Part shown: piece by piece, positions 22,977 to 32,248 of the stretch
How positions within the stretch are numbered: the first letter of the stretch is position 1
How the letters are laid out: the number at the start of each line of letters is the position of its first letter
DNA from: Chryseobacterium mulctrae
GTDB lineage: Bacteria > Bacteroidota > Bacteroidia > Flavobacteriales > Weeksellaceae
DNA: 64,000 nucleotides
Reading direction: 5' to 3'
Assembly: GCF_006175945.1 (NCBI RefSeq)
Contig: NZ_VAJL01000001.1
Span: forward strand, 1,240,001-1,304,000
Notes under the pieces: generated by a model
Seen by the model: only the letters and a program-made list of their open reading frames with translations
The model's database searches: none
Told to the model about the DNA's origin: nothing
Program-made: the position numbers and the translations under genes

Positions 22977-23411
22977 ATGAAGAAGATTTTAGGTGTATTT
23001 TTAATAATGATCACCATACTTTCTTGTAACAGTCAGAAAGTTTATCAGGATTTTGATATCAGTTATTCTAAAAGCGGAGGTTATGCTCCTACTTACGAGA
23101 ACCTTTTAATTAAAGGAAATGATGTACATTATTCTTTTGAAGGACAGGGTAAAAAAATTAAAAAAAGTTTCAAAGTATCAAATGAAGATCTGAAAAATCT
23201 GGAAGAAACACTTTCAAAAAATAATTTCAGAAAAATTCAGGAAGATCATAAAAAAGTTTATGATAATGTGACAACTTCAATCAACATCAAGAAAGGTGTA
23301 AATGAAGGAAGCAAAAACGACGGAAGCATGATTATGCCCAATTACAAAACCAATTGGGAAAACATTACCGCCGAATTTCAGAAACTCATAAACAATAACG
23401 TAAAAAATTAG
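22977..23411 (+). CDS. Predicted lipoprotein, unknown function
   Basis: 144 residues with a lipoprotein signal (MKKILGVFLIMITILSC; Cys17). The mature protein is a charged alpha/beta sequence (DVHYSFEGQGKKIKKSFKVS, ENLLIKGNDV) that I do not recognise. It lies 6 bp after the acyltransferase and 9 bp before mpl, so it is part of that operon. The pattern suggests a small periplasmic fold, not an enzyme; no function is offered. Confidence 0.75.
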   Translation: MKKILGVFLIMITILSCNSQKVYQDFDISYSKSGGYAPTYENLLIKGNDVHYSFEGQGKKIKKSFKVSNEDLKNLEETLSKNNFRKIQEDHKKVYDNVTTSINIKKGVNEGSKNDGSMIMPNYKTNWENITAEFQKLINNNVKN

Positions 23412-23420
23412 GAAAATAAG

Positions 23421-24758
23421 TTGAGAACTCATTTTATTGCTATTGGCGGAAGCGCAATGCACAATCTTGCAATTGCACTTAAAGATAAAGGATATCAGGT
23501 AACAGGTTCAGATGATGCTATTTTTGAACCTTCCAAATCGAGATTAGAAAAAAAAGGAATTCTTCCCGAAGAAATGGGTTGGTTTCCAGAAAAAATTAAG
23601 TCTGATATTGATGCTGTAATCCTCGGAATGCACGCTCATCAAGACAATCCTGAGTTGGCAAAAGCAAAAGAATTGGGTTTAAAAATATATTCTTATCCTG
23701 AGTTTCTTTACGAACAATCGAAAACTAAAACCAGAGTTGTCATTGCAGGTTCCCACGGAAAAACAACCATCACATCAATGATTCTTCATGTTCTGAATTT
23801 CCATCAGAAAGATGTAGATTATATGGTGGGAGCTCAATTGGAAGGTTTTGACTGTATGGTAAAACTGACCGAAGACAACGATTTTATGGTTTTGGAAGGT
23901 GACGAATACCTTTCCTCTCCTATCGATCTGCGTTCAAAATTCCTTTTATATCAACCGAATATCGCTTTAATGAGCGGAATTGCTTGGGATCACATCAATG
24001 TTTTCAAAACATTTGACGATTATATAGAGCAGTTCAGAAGATTTGTAGCAAGCATTACTCCGGGTGGAGTTTTGGTGTACAATGAAGAAGATGCAGAAGT
24101 GGTAAAAGTGATAGAAAATGCTGAAAATTATTTCAGAAAAATTCCATATAAAACTCCTGAATACGAAATCAGCAACGGAACAGTACTTCTGAAAACCGAA
24201 ATGGGTGATATTCCGCTTTCTGTTTTTGGAGCGCACAATTTATTAAATCTTGAAGGAGCAAGACACATTTGCCATACTTTGGGAATTATGGATGAAGATT
24301 TCTATGATGCGATTATGAGCTTTAAAGGTGCTTCAAAACGTCTTGAAAAAGTAGAAAGAGAAGATAAAGGAATTCTTTACAAAGATTTCGCACACGCTCC
24401 AAGCAAAGTAAAAGCGGCTGTAAAAGCATTTTGTGAACAGTTTAAAAATGAAAAAAAATACGGTTTTCTTGAGCTTCACACGTATTCAAGTTTAAACCCA
24501 GCTTTTCTTGAGCAATATGACCACGCAATGGACGGACTAGACGAAGCTGTTGTTTTCTATTCTGAAGACGCTTTAAAAATAAAAAGAATGGAGCCGATCT
24601 CTCCAGATCTGATCAAAGAGAAATTTAAAAATGAAAACCTAAAAGTCTTTACCAATGCTGAAGAACTTCATGCTTATTGGGATTTGCTGGATAAAACACA
24701 AGGCGTTTATATGATGATGAGTTCCGGGAATTTTGGAGGTTTAGATTTAACGAAATAA
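23421..24758 (+). CDS. mpl: UDP-N-acetylmuramate:L-alanyl-gamma-D-glutamyl-meso-diaminopimelate ligase (Mpl)
   Basis: 445 residues from a TTG start (TTG AGA ACT CAT, residues MRTHFIAIGGSAMHNLAIAL), the only start that keeps the full Rossmann N-terminus. A Mur-ligase ATP loop GSHGKTTITSMI lies at about residue 110, with the catalytic-domain motifs EGDEYLSSPID and SGIAWDHINVF and the C-terminal substrate region FAHAPSKVKAAVKAF. Mpl reattaches recycled murein tripeptide to UDP-MurNAc in the cytoplasm. The GGSAMHNLA start and EGDEY distinguish it from MurC. A bidirectional terminator follows. Confidence 0.93.
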   Translation: MRTHFIAIGGSAMHNLAIALKDKGYQVTGSDDAIFEPSKSRLEKKGILPEEMGWFPEKIKSDIDAVILGMHAHQDNPELAKAKELGLKIYSYPEFLYEQSKTKTRVVIAGSHGKTTITSMILHVLNFHQKDVDYMVGAQLEGFDCMVKLTEDNDFMVLEGDEYLSSPIDLRSKFLLYQPNIALMSGIAWDHINVFKTFDDYIEQFRRFVASITPGGVLVYNEEDAEVVKVIENAENYFRKIPYKTPEYEISNGTVLLKTEMGDIPLSVFGAHNLLNLEGARHICHTLGIMDEDFYDAIMSFKGASKRLEKVEREDKGILYKDFAHAPSKVKAAVKAFCEQFKNEKKYGFLELHTYSSLNPAFLEQYDHAMDGLDEAVVFYSEDALKIKRMEPISPDLIKEKFKNENLKVFTNAEELHAYWDLLDKTQGVYMMMSSGNFGGLDLTK

Positions 24759-24795
24759 ATAATTGAGAAGAATAAACTCTTAATTTACACATACT

Positions 24796-24832
24796 AAAAA
24801 TAGCTTTCAGAAATACTGAAAGCTATTTTTTG
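24796..24832. terminator. Bidirectional terminator between mpl and a convergent gene
   Basis: Arms AATAGCTTTCAG and CTGAAAGCTATT with a five-base loop; an A run on the left and a T run on the right allow it to work for both mpl and the convergent minus-strand gene. Confidence 0.88.
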
Positions 24833-24853
24833 ATAATGGATTTAATAATAAAA

Positions 24854-25579
24854 TTACCAAGGATCTTTATTAAGCTTGTAGTCATAAGGAATATTCTGGC
24901 TAAAATCTGATACATACCAAACATTAGGTTCAGATTTATATTGAACAAAATCATAGATTACATCAAGCGGCATCTGAATATTTCCCAAGTTTCCACGTTC
25001 TTTATTAAATGCTGAAACCATTGCCGTAACTCTTACCAATTCATCTTGCGATTGTAATGGTGCATTGTAAGCCGTTCCAATCTGAATATGGGCTTTATAT
25101 TCGTTTAGAAGTTTACTTACTTCATTTTTATAATGACTAATAATGGCATTTTGAGCTTCTTCACTTGTCGGTTTATTCTCTGCCAGAATCAGTTTAGAAA
25201 AATCTCGTGCTTTGTACCTTTTAATTTCTGCCAAAACCTCATCCGGAATAAAATCTTTATTTTTAATTGCATTTTCCCACATCAAAGTATCAATCGGGCT
25301 TTCAGGAGCAGGACTTGCAAGATCGGTTATACTCGATTCTGCAGGAGAACTTGCCAACATTCGTTTGTTGTTTTCGTAATTTTCCCAATCTTCTTTGCTG
25401 TACGTTAAATACTGCTGAATTTTATACAATGGTGTTTCTTTTTCGTTTCGGTAAACATATTCTGTGATGCCTAAACCTAGAATTACAACTAAAAATAAAA
25501 ATCCAACGATTTTCAATATTTTTCTTGCAGTTGATTTTTTTCTTATTGGTTTTTCAAAATTTTGTGATGGTGATTTCAT
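24854..25579 (-). CDS. Predicted single-pass membrane protein, unknown function
   Basis: 241 residues. A basic N-terminus (MKSPSQNFEKPIRKKSTARK) leads into one membrane helix at about residues 22-42 (ILKIVGFLFLVVILGLGITE); the rest is predicted periplasmic, with a Pro/Ser-rich stretch (SSPAESSITDLASPAPESP, residues about 78-96) and a helical C-terminal domain ending VWYVSDFSQNIPYDYKLN. I recognise no domain. It stands alone: convergent with mpl and about 125 bp ahead of the flavin oxidoreductase gene. Confidence 0.7.
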   Translation of the reverse strand: MKSPSQNFEKPIRKKSTARKILKIVGFLFLVVILGLGITEYVYRNEKETPLYKIQQYLTYSKEDWENYENNKRMLASSPAESSITDLASPAPESPIDTLMWENAIKNKDFIPDEVLAEIKRYKARDFSKLILAENKPTSEEAQNAIISHYKNEVSKLLNEYKAHIQIGTAYNAPLQSQDELVRVTAMVSAFNKERGNLGNIQMPLDVIYDFVQYKSEPNVWYVSDFSQNIPYDYKLNKDPW

Positions 25580-25702
25580 TTATATTGTATGATTTTATGA
25601 TATAAATATAGCTTAAATATTATCTCGTTAACTTCACAAATAAAACTGTTTTTTTCATTTATTAGATCTGCTAAATCACTTAAATCTGCGAGAACCTTAA
25701 AA

Positions 25703-26767
25703 CTAAATAGATTCTGAATATTCTCTAATTAATTTTTCTAAAATATTTTGAGTTGAAAGTTCACTGTAATCTACAATTGATTGCCCTACCCAAAGATTAA
25801 CAAACTCATCATTCTTCACCGTTCTTGCAATTTTTCTCATTTCTCCGGTCAGTTTATTTTGATATGGATACGGCAAAATATATTCTGAATTTTCAATGGC
25901 TTCAATAAACTTATTTTTAATTCCTCTTGCGTAGCGTCCCGAAAAACTTTTCGTTAACACAATATCTTTTTCATTCACATTCTTTAACCTTTCTTTTTCA
26001 AAATCCTGTAAAGCACTTTCCTGAGAAGCCAGCAAAAGACTCCCTATCTGAAAACCTTCTGCGCCCAATTCTTTTGCAGCAGCCAAAGTTTTTGCATTAT
26101 AAATTCCACCTGCATAGATCAGAGAAACTTTTACAGAATCATAAATCTGTGACAACAATGAAAATCCGCCGATTTGAGGAATATTTTCCGAAACAAAACT
26201 ACCTCTATGACCTCCGGCTTCTATTCCCTGAACGCAAATAATATCTATTCCTGATCTTTCTAATTCCAAAGCTTCTTCCACAGAAGTACAAGTTCCAATT
26301 AAAATTGTTCCGTTTTCTTTTAATTTCTGAATACTTTTATTATCAAGGTTTCCAAAAGTAAAGCTTAGGATCTTACATTTCTCTTCAACAATTGCATCAA
26401 TTTGCTCATGATAAGAATTGATCTTCAAGCTTTCTAATTCAGGAAGCTCCATTTCCATATTATTTTCCTGAGCCAAATTTTCAAGGTATTTTTTCGTCTT
26501 AGAATACTGTTGTTTTAATTCATCTGTTATTTCAGGAATGTAATGAACAAAAATATTAGCCGCAAAAGGTTGATTGGTCCGTTTTTTAGTTTTACGAATC
26601 AGTTCAACAGATTTTTCAGCGGAAAGATCAGCCAATGCCAACGAACCTAAACATCCTGCTTTTGCTGCAGCTGCTGTCATTTCCGGAGTGCTTACTCCAA
26701 ACATTGGTGCTTGTATAATCGGGTATTTTATTTTTAAAATTTTGCTGATGGTTTCTGAAAAAGGCAT
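25703..26767 (-). CDS. NAD(P)H-dependent flavin oxidoreductase / nitronate monooxygenase family
   Basis: 354 residues forming a TIM barrel. Diagnostic blocks are YPIIQAPMFGVSTPEM (residues about 15-30, FMN phosphate region), VQGIEAGGHRG (about residue 185, with the candidate catalytic His) and LIYAGGIYNAKTLAAAKELG (about residue 217). These match the 2-nitropropane dioxygenase/nitronate monooxygenase family, FMN enzymes that oxidise nitronates; some members are enoyl-ACP reductases (FabK), from which this cannot be fully separated by eye. No signal peptide. It is a single gene, divergent from the GNAT gene downstream in the window. Confidence 0.85.
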   Translation of the reverse strand: MPFSETISKILKIKYPIIQAPMFGVSTPEMTAAAAKAGCLGSLALADLSAEKSVELIRKTKKRTNQPFAANIFVHYIPEITDELKQQYSKTKKYLENLAQENNMEMELPELESLKINSYHEQIDAIVEEKCKILSFTFGNLDNKSIQKLKENGTILIGTCTSVEEALELERSGIDIICVQGIEAGGHRGSFVSENIPQIGGFSLLSQIYDSVKVSLIYAGGIYNAKTLAAAKELGAEGFQIGSLLLASQESALQDFEKERLKNVNEKDIVLTKSFSGRYARGIKNKFIEAIENSEYILPYPYQNKLTGEMRKIARTVKNDEFVNLWVGQSIVDYSELSTQNILEKLIREYSESI

Positions 26768-26875
26768 AAGATTTCTTTTACTTAAAGTTAGTCAATTATT
26801 TTTTCCTTTATCATCCTCAAAACATGATTTTCGTTTTCATTGATTAATTTTTTAAATTTAACCGAAAAATAAGAA

Positions 26876-27310
26876 ATGTCTTATACTATTAGAATAGCAA
26901 TTCCAGACGACTATCCGAAACTTGTTCAAATTTGGGAGTCTGCCGTAAAAGCTACTCATGATTTTTTATCGGAAAGTGATTTCCAATATTTCAAAAAAGC
27001 GATTCCTGAGCAGTATTTTCCTCATCTTGAAGTCTACATTATTTCTGAGAACAGTGATCCAAAAGGATTTGGTGCAGTTTCAGAAGACACTTTAGAAATG
27101 CTTTTTATACATAATGATGCTCGTGGAAAAGGTTTAGGAAAAATTCTTTATCAATATTTGCATGATAAAACCAGTTTTACAAAAGTAGATGTGAACGAGC
27201 AAAATCCGGAGGCAATAGGATTTTATGAAAAAATGGGATTCAGAAAAACAGGAAGATCAGAAAAAGATGGTTCCGGTAAAGATTACCCGTTAATTCATAT
27301 GAGTCTTTAA
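26876..27310 (+). CDS. GNAT-family N-acetyltransferase
   Basis: 144 residues, a complete single GNAT fold. The N-terminus MSYTIRIAIPDDYPKLVQIW is typical; the acetyl-CoA loop reads NDARGKGLGKIL (Q/RxxGxG/A, about residue 85); the C-terminal beta-bulge reads NEQNPEAIGFYEKMGFRKTG. Members of this shape (YjaB/PhnO-like) acetylate small amines or protein N-termini. The substrate is unknown. It stands divergent from the flavin oxidoreductase and 76 bp ahead of the MFS transporter. Confidence 0.88.
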   Translation: MSYTIRIAIPDDYPKLVQIWESAVKATHDFLSESDFQYFKKAIPEQYFPHLEVYIISENSDPKGFGAVSEDTLEMLFIHNDARGKGLGKILYQYLHDKTSFTKVDVNEQNPEAIGFYEKMGFRKTGRSEKDGSGKDYPLIHMSL

Positions 27311-27386
27311 TTATGTTAAGCTTAAAAACTTTCGTCCTGTAATTTTTCGTAAATTGGTATGGCAAATCATATCAATTTTTCGATAA

Positions 27387-28790
27387 ATGCCCACACAAAC
27401 TTCTCCACGCCAAACTGTAAAAAAAGTCCTTCCGTTGATTTTAGCGACTGCTATTTTTATGCAGATGCTCGATTCTACGATTCTGAATACTTCCCTTCCT
27501 TCGATTGCAAGAGATTTAAATGAATCTCCACTAAATATGCAGAATGCAATTATTAGTTATGTTTTAACATTAGCAGTTTTCATGCCCGCAAGCGGATTTT
27601 TGGCAGACCGTTTTGGAACGAGAAGAGTTTTTATCTTTTCATTGGTACTTTTTAGTTTAGGCTCTGTGTTTTGTGCGCTTTCTCAAAATCTTACGCATTT
27701 AGTTATTTCAAGGGTTATCCAGGGAGTTGGTGGAAGTTTGATGACTCCTGTTGGAAAACTGGCTTTAATAAAAACTTTTAACAGAAATGAATTGCTCAAA
27801 GCTATGAATTTTGCAATAGTTCCTGCTTTAATTGGTCCGGTTCTCGGTCCGGTTGTAGGAGGTTATATGGTCGATTATCTTTCGTGGCATTGGATTTTTC
27901 TCATTAATATTCCGATCGGGTTTTTGGGAATTGTTTTAGGTTTAAAATATATGCCCAATTACAACTCCCGGGAAACTGATTTTGACCTGAAAGGTTTTAT
28001 GATTTTTGCAGCATCTTCTCTCTTGCTTTCTGTTTCACTGGAACTTTTCGGAGATATGCAGAATATTACACCGGTTTTACTCGTTTTCATTTTAGGATTT
28101 TTGTTTCTGTACTATTATTACCGACATGCAAAAAGAGGTAACAATCCTATTTTTCCTTTAAGCTTATTTCAGGTTCGTACATTCCGTGTTGGAATTGTAG
28201 GGAATCTTGCAACAAGATTAGGGATTAGCTCGGTTCCGTTATTGCTTCCTTTGATGATTCAGATTGCGTATGGACAATCAGCCGTAACTTCAGGTTGGAT
28301 TATTGCACCAATGGCTTTAACAGCAATGTTTGGAAAATCTTCCGTCATTAAAATTTTAAATAAATTTGGTTATAAAAGAACTTTGATGGTGAATACATTT
28401 ATTATCGGAGTATTAATTTGCTGTCTTGCCATTCCTGATATTCATACTTCGATTTTCTGGTTTGTTCCGGTGATTGCTATATTAGGATTTTTCAATTCAA
28501 TCCAGTTTACATCGATAAATACCATTTCTATCGCAGACTTACGAAACTTTCAAACGAGCAGCGGAAACTCTTTGATTTCGGTTAATCAACAGTTAGCCAT
28601 AGGATTCGGAATTGCTTTTGGTTTAATTGTTTTAAAAATTTACGAGAACAGCCCTGAATTAATTAAACATGAAACCCACAACGCATTTCGCTACACTTTC
28701 CTCACCGTAGGAATTTTAACGATTTTATCAAGCTTAGTTTTCAGAAGACTTCACACGTTCGACGGCAGAAACATGAAATCTCAGGAATAA
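27387..28790 (+). CDS. MFS multidrug exporter, DHA2 (EmrB/QacA) type
   Basis: 467 residues, almost entirely hydrophobic with 13-14 predicted membrane helices. Motif D1-like MQMLDSTILNTSLPSI at residues about 22-37, motif A GFLADRFGTRRVF at about 71-83 and motif C GPVLGPVVGG at about 150-159 are characteristic of the 14-TM drug:H+ antiporter 2 family. The conserved Asp of helix 1 is present. It exports lipophilic drugs or dyes; the specific substrate is unknown. There is no adjacent MFP or TetR gene, so it works singly in the inner membrane. Confidence 0.9.
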   Translation: MPTQTSPRQTVKKVLPLILATAIFMQMLDSTILNTSLPSIARDLNESPLNMQNAIISYVLTLAVFMPASGFLADRFGTRRVFIFSLVLFSLGSVFCALSQNLTHLVISRVIQGVGGSLMTPVGKLALIKTFNRNELLKAMNFAIVPALIGPVLGPVVGGYMVDYLSWHWIFLINIPIGFLGIVLGLKYMPNYNSRETDFDLKGFMIFAASSLLLSVSLELFGDMQNITPVLLVFILGFLFLYYYYRHAKRGNNPIFPLSLFQVRTFRVGIVGNLATRLGISSVPLLLPLMIQIAYGQSAVTSGWIIAPMALTAMFGKSSVIKILNKFGYKRTLMVNTFIIGVLICCLAIPDIHTSIFWFVPVIAILGFFNSIQFTSINTISIADLRNFQTSSGNSLISVNQQLAIGFGIAFGLIVLKIYENSPELIKHETHNAFRYTFLTVGILTILSSLVFRRLHTFDGRNMKSQE

Positions 28791-29004
28791 AATTTCAATT
28801 TAGAGCTTTTTAAATTTTTATTATTTATAGAAGTTTCACGGATTAGATATATTCAGCAGGTGATTACATTTTTAAAATCTGCAGAATTTGCCCAATCTGC
28901 GAGAGATAAAAAACACTCTTTCACTACCCTCAAACTTACTTACCACACATCAATGTAATTCTCTTCAGACTGTTCTAATTTTGTTTAAAATTAAAACATC
29001 TATT

Positions 29005-29880
29005 ATGACAACAAAAAAAATAGAAATCGTAGTTCCACCAAAACCTGCTCATTTTGTAGGTGATGGTTTCAGAGTACACAATTTTATTCCGGGTGCTTAT
29101 CATTTAGATATGAAAAGAATGGATCCGTTTATCATGCTTGATTATAATTCTAAATTTCATTTTAACGGTTCAGAAACTCCTCGCGGAGTTGGTGTACATC
29201 CACACAGAGGTTTTGAAACAGTAACCATTGCTTATCAAGGAAAAGTAGAGCATCACGACAGTGCAGGAGGCGGTGGTATTATTGGTGAAGGAGATATACA
29301 GTGGATGACTGCTGCAAGTGGAATTTTACATAAAGAATATCACGAAAAAGAATGGTCAAAAACCGGAGGTATTTTCCAAATGGTACAGCTTTGGGTAAAC
29401 CTTCCTGCAAAAGATAAAATGAGTGCGCCAAAATATCAGGCCATTAAAAACTCAGAAATAAAAAGAGCAGATCTAGGTGAAAACGGATTAGTAGAAATTA
29501 TCGCCGGAGAATATCAAAATATAAAAGGTTCTGCCTCTACATTCAGTCCCGTGAATTTGATGAATGCTAAATTAAAATCGGGTGGAAAAGCCGAATTTAA
29601 TTTTCCTGCAAATTTCAATACCGCAGCATTGGTGGTTGAAGGAAACATCTTAGTGAATGGTGAAGAAAAAGTAAAAACTGACCATTTGGTTTTGTTTAAA
29701 AATGAAGGTGAAAACTTTACCATCGAAGCAACAGAAGATTCTGTGGTATTAATTCTAAGTGGCGAACCTTTAAATGAACCCATTTTTCCACACGGTCCTT
29801 TTGTAATGAACAGCAGAGAAGAAATCATGCAGGCTTTTGAAGATTTCAATACCGGAAAATTCGGGTATTTGGAAGATTAA
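29005..29880 (+). CDS. Pirin family protein
   Basis: 291 residues from the ATG at 29005 (MTTKKIEIVVPPKPAHFVGD); an upstream in-frame extension has no pirin character and includes a promoter-like TAATTTTG at 28976-28983. The double cupin is clear: VGVHPHRGFETVTIAY (metal-ligand His pair, about residue 61), EGDIQWMTAASGILHKEYHE, and a C-terminal cupin with VVLILSGEPLNEPIFPHGPF. Bacterial pirins are metal cupins, some with quercetinase activity. It starts a series of small redox and stress genes and is one of two pirins within 2.4 kb. Confidence 0.92.
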   Translation: MTTKKIEIVVPPKPAHFVGDGFRVHNFIPGAYHLDMKRMDPFIMLDYNSKFHFNGSETPRGVGVHPHRGFETVTIAYQGKVEHHDSAGGGGIIGEGDIQWMTAASGILHKEYHEKEWSKTGGIFQMVQLWVNLPAKDKMSAPKYQAIKNSEIKRADLGENGLVEIIAGEYQNIKGSASTFSPVNLMNAKLKSGGKAEFNFPANFNTAALVVEGNILVNGEEKVKTDHLVLFKNEGENFTIEATEDSVVLILSGEPLNEPIFPHGPFVMNSREEIMQAFEDFNTGKFGYLED

Positions 29881-29905
29881 TTTACAATTATTAATTGTCA
29901 CATTT

Positions 29906-29973
29906 GTCATTCTGACGAAGGAAGAATCTCTTTTAAATAAGATTATCACTATGCTTTGCTTCGTCAGAAGGAT
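29906..29973. repeat. Intergenic inverted repeat (REP-like)
   Basis: Arms TTCTGACGAAG (29910-29920) and CTTCGTCAGAA (29959-29969) are perfect inverted copies 38 bp apart, within a GTCATTCTGACGAAGGAAG-type sequence. A partial relative (catgtcagaatgtcaaatctc) lies near 36696-36716. The form resembles dispersed repeats seen between genes in this group. Confidence 0.6.
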
Positions 29974-30006
29974 AAATAATAAACTCAACTTAAAAAATAT
30001 AACATC

Positions 30007-30324
30007 ATGAAACCAGAATTTGAAAACATTCCATTAGTAAAAAACGAAGATAAAAAGAGATTTGAGATTGAAGTAAACGGTCATTTCGCATTTATCGATT
30101 ATAAAGAAACAAGCCAGCGAATCACATTGATCCATACCGAAGCGGAGCCTGAATTAGCAGGAACCGGAGCTGCCGCTGCAGTAGTTGAAAAAACATTGAT
30201 CTATATTGAAGAAAGTGACAAAAAACTGCTTCCGTTTTGTACGTATGTTTTTGCATACATCAAAAAAAATCCAGATTGGAAACGTATTGTAGACGAAAAA
30301 TTTGAAGGCTACGATAAACTTTAA
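30007..30324 (+). CDS. Small GNAT-like acetyltransferase (YjdJ/PF14542 type)
   Basis: 105 residues, the size of the minimal GNAT proteins that lack the N-terminal half of the fold. Motifs: GHFAFIDYKETSQRITLIHT (strands 2-4), EPELAGTGAAAAVVEKTL (acetyl-CoA loop, about residue 52) and LPFCTYVFAYIKKNPDWKRI (conserved C..Y...Y....P.W end). The family's substrate is unknown. It lies between two pirin genes on the same strand; a second mini-GNAT of the same type occurs 3 kb on. Confidence 0.85.
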   Translation: MKPEFENIPLVKNEDKKRFEIEVNGHFAFIDYKETSQRITLIHTEAEPELAGTGAAAAVVEKTLIYIEESDKKLLPFCTYVFAYIKKNPDWKRIVDEKFEGYDKL

Positions 30325-30400
30325 TTTTTATTAAAGTAGCCTTAAATAGAATAAATTTTAATTAAATTAGCTATCCACAAAAACTAAAATCACATTATTC

Positions 30401-31300
30401 ATGTCAAATATCGGACTTATATTAGAAGAAAAATCCGCAGATATCGGAAACTTTTTAGTGGGAAGATTATTGCCTTTCCGTGAAAAAAGAGCGGTTGGTC
30501 CTTTCGTTTTTATCGATCATATGGGACCTGCAGAATTAAAAGATTATCAGAATCTTGATGTTCCGCCGCATCCACACATTGGTCTTTCTACTTTAACTTA
30601 TCTTTTGGAAGGATCTATTTTTCACAGAGACAGCATTGGAAGCGCTCTTGAAATAAAACCGGGCGCTGTAAACTGGATGACTGCCGGAAAAGGCGTGGTA
30701 CACTCAGAAAGAACTCCTGAATATTTAAGAAATACAGATAAAAAACTTCACGGTTTTCAAATTTGGGTAGGTCTTCCAAAACATTTGGAACAAAGCGAAC
30801 CTACTTTTCATCACATTGAAGCCAACGAACTTCCTGTTTGGGAAGAAGGAGAAGTTCAGTATAAATTGATTGCTGGTGAAGCTTTCGATAAAAGATCTCC
30901 AGTTCCTGTTCACAGTAAATTATTTTTTATTGAAATTAAAACTAAAACTACACAGAAAATAAGCATCGGAAAAGATCTTTATGGTGAAGCAGCGATGTAT
31001 GTTTTAGACGGAACGGTAAATATTGAAGATAATTCTTACGGTTCAAAACAATTGCTGATCGCCAAAAACACGCAACTTTGTGAGTTTGAAATGAGTGAAA
31101 ACGGAACCGTTTATCTTTTCGGAGGTGAACCTTTTGATGAAGAACGTTTCATTTTCTGGAATTTTGTAAATTCAGACAAAGAAGTAATTGACGAAGCAAA
31201 AGTAAACTGGAATGACCAGAATCACGACGCTTTCCCTTTGGTTCCCGGAGATGAAGAGGAATATGTTCCGCTTCCTAAAGCCATTTTAAACAGAAAATAG
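30401..31300 (+). CDS. Pirin family protein (second copy)
   Basis: 299 residues. Pirin signature: GPFVFIDHMGPAELKD (residues about 34-49), PPHPHIGLSTLTYLLEGSIF with the metal-binding His pair, GAVNWMTAGKGVVHSERTPE, then a weaker C-terminal cupin (YLFGGEPFDEERFIFWNF). It belongs to the longer YhhW-like pirin branch and is clearly diverged from the first pirin. It is followed 33 bp later by the metallo-beta-lactamase gene and could share its transcript. Confidence 0.92.
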   Translation: MSNIGLILEEKSADIGNFLVGRLLPFREKRAVGPFVFIDHMGPAELKDYQNLDVPPHPHIGLSTLTYLLEGSIFHRDSIGSALEIKPGAVNWMTAGKGVVHSERTPEYLRNTDKKLHGFQIWVGLPKHLEQSEPTFHHIEANELPVWEEGEVQYKLIAGEAFDKRSPVPVHSKLFFIEIKTKTTQKISIGKDLYGEAAMYVLDGTVNIEDNSYGSKQLLIAKNTQLCEFEMSENGTVYLFGGEPFDEERFIFWNFVNSDKEVIDEAKVNWNDQNHDAFPLVPGDEEEYVPLPKAILNRK

Positions 31301-31333
31301 AAGCAATATTTTATAAACAGTTCAATTTTACAG

Positions 31334-32206
31334 ATGAAAAACCTGACACTTTTATTTTTATTATGCCTATCTTTTTTTGGAACTGCACAAACTGTAACAG
31401 AGCCTAAAAACAATCCGGCAGAATGGTCAAAAGATTATGAGCCTTTCAAAATTGTAGGCAACCTGTATTACGTAGGAACTTACGATCTTGCATCTTATCT
31501 CATCGTGACCGATAAAGGCAATATTTTAATCAACACAGGTTTGGCGGATTCTTATTCTACCATTAAAAAAAATATAGAAAAGCTAGGTTTTAAGTATAAA
31601 GACATCAAAATTCTTACCTTGACGCAGGCTCATTATGATCACATGGGAGCAATGGCTCAAATAAAAAAAGAGACCGGTGCAAAACTTTATGTTGACGAAA
31701 AAGATGCAGAAGAGCTGAAAAGTGGTGGAAAATCTGATTACGAAATGGGAAAATACGGAGTTACTTTCGAACCTGTACATCCTGATTTTCTTTTAAAAAA
31801 CAATGCTAAAATAAAATTGGGAAATACGGTATTGACCTTACTCCATCATCCCGGTCATACAAAAGGATCTTGCAGTTTCTTATTTGAAACTAAAGAAGGA
31901 AATAAAAACTATAAAGTTTTGATCGCCAATTTACCTTCAATCATCATTGATCATAAATTTTCGGATGTAAAAAAATATCCTACCATTCAAAAAGATTATG
32001 GATATACTTTTGAAGCCATGAAAAAAATAAATTTCGATGTTTGGGTAGCTTCACATGCAAGTCAGTTTGATCTTCATAAAAAGCGAAAAGAAGGAGATGC
32101 TTACAACCCGAAGTTGTTTATGGATAAAGAAAATTATTTTAAAAGGCTCAAAAGTCTGGAGGAAGATTATCTGGAAAAAGTGAAAGAAGATTCAGCGAAA
32201 AAATAA
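31334..32206 (+). CDS. Subclass B3 metallo-beta-lactamase, GOB-like
   Basis: 290 residues with a Sec signal peptide (cleavage near GTAQ, residue 19). The zinc-site motif reads TQAHYDHMGAM, so the residue usually His116 is Gln98, followed by His100, Asp102 and His103. HHPGHTKGSC and the late ASHASQFDLHKKRKEG supply the other ligands. Gln at that site is the hallmark of GOB enzymes of Elizabethkingia, and stretches such as GNLYYVGTYDLASYLIVTD and KLGNTVLTLLHHPGHTKG look nearly GOB-like. It hydrolyses beta-lactams, probably including carbapenems, in the periplasm. It sits between a pirin and an FMN reductase with no mobile element. Family is firm; spectrum is inferred from relatives. Confidence 0.95.
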   Translation: MKNLTLLFLLCLSFFGTAQTVTEPKNNPAEWSKDYEPFKIVGNLYYVGTYDLASYLIVTDKGNILINTGLADSYSTIKKNIEKLGFKYKDIKILTLTQAHYDHMGAMAQIKKETGAKLYVDEKDAEELKSGGKSDYEMGKYGVTFEPVHPDFLLKNNAKIKLGNTVLTLLHHPGHTKGSCSFLFETKEGNKNYKVLIANLPSIIIDHKFSDVKKYPTIQKDYGYTFEAMKKINFDVWVASHASQFDLHKKRKEGDAYNPKLFMDKENYFKRLKSLEEDYLEKVKEDSAKK

Positions 32207-32248
32207 ATAATTCAGGATTTTCTTTTTTTAAATTTAAAACAAATAAAC

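Noticed and set aside
28888..29004. Upstream extension of the first pirin gene
   Set aside because: The extra 39 residues have no pirin character and cover a promoter-like TAATTTTG; the ATG at 29005 is better.
31334..32206. Recently acquired resistance island
   Set aside because: No insertion sequence, integrase or flanking direct repeat is visible, and composition looks like the neighbours.
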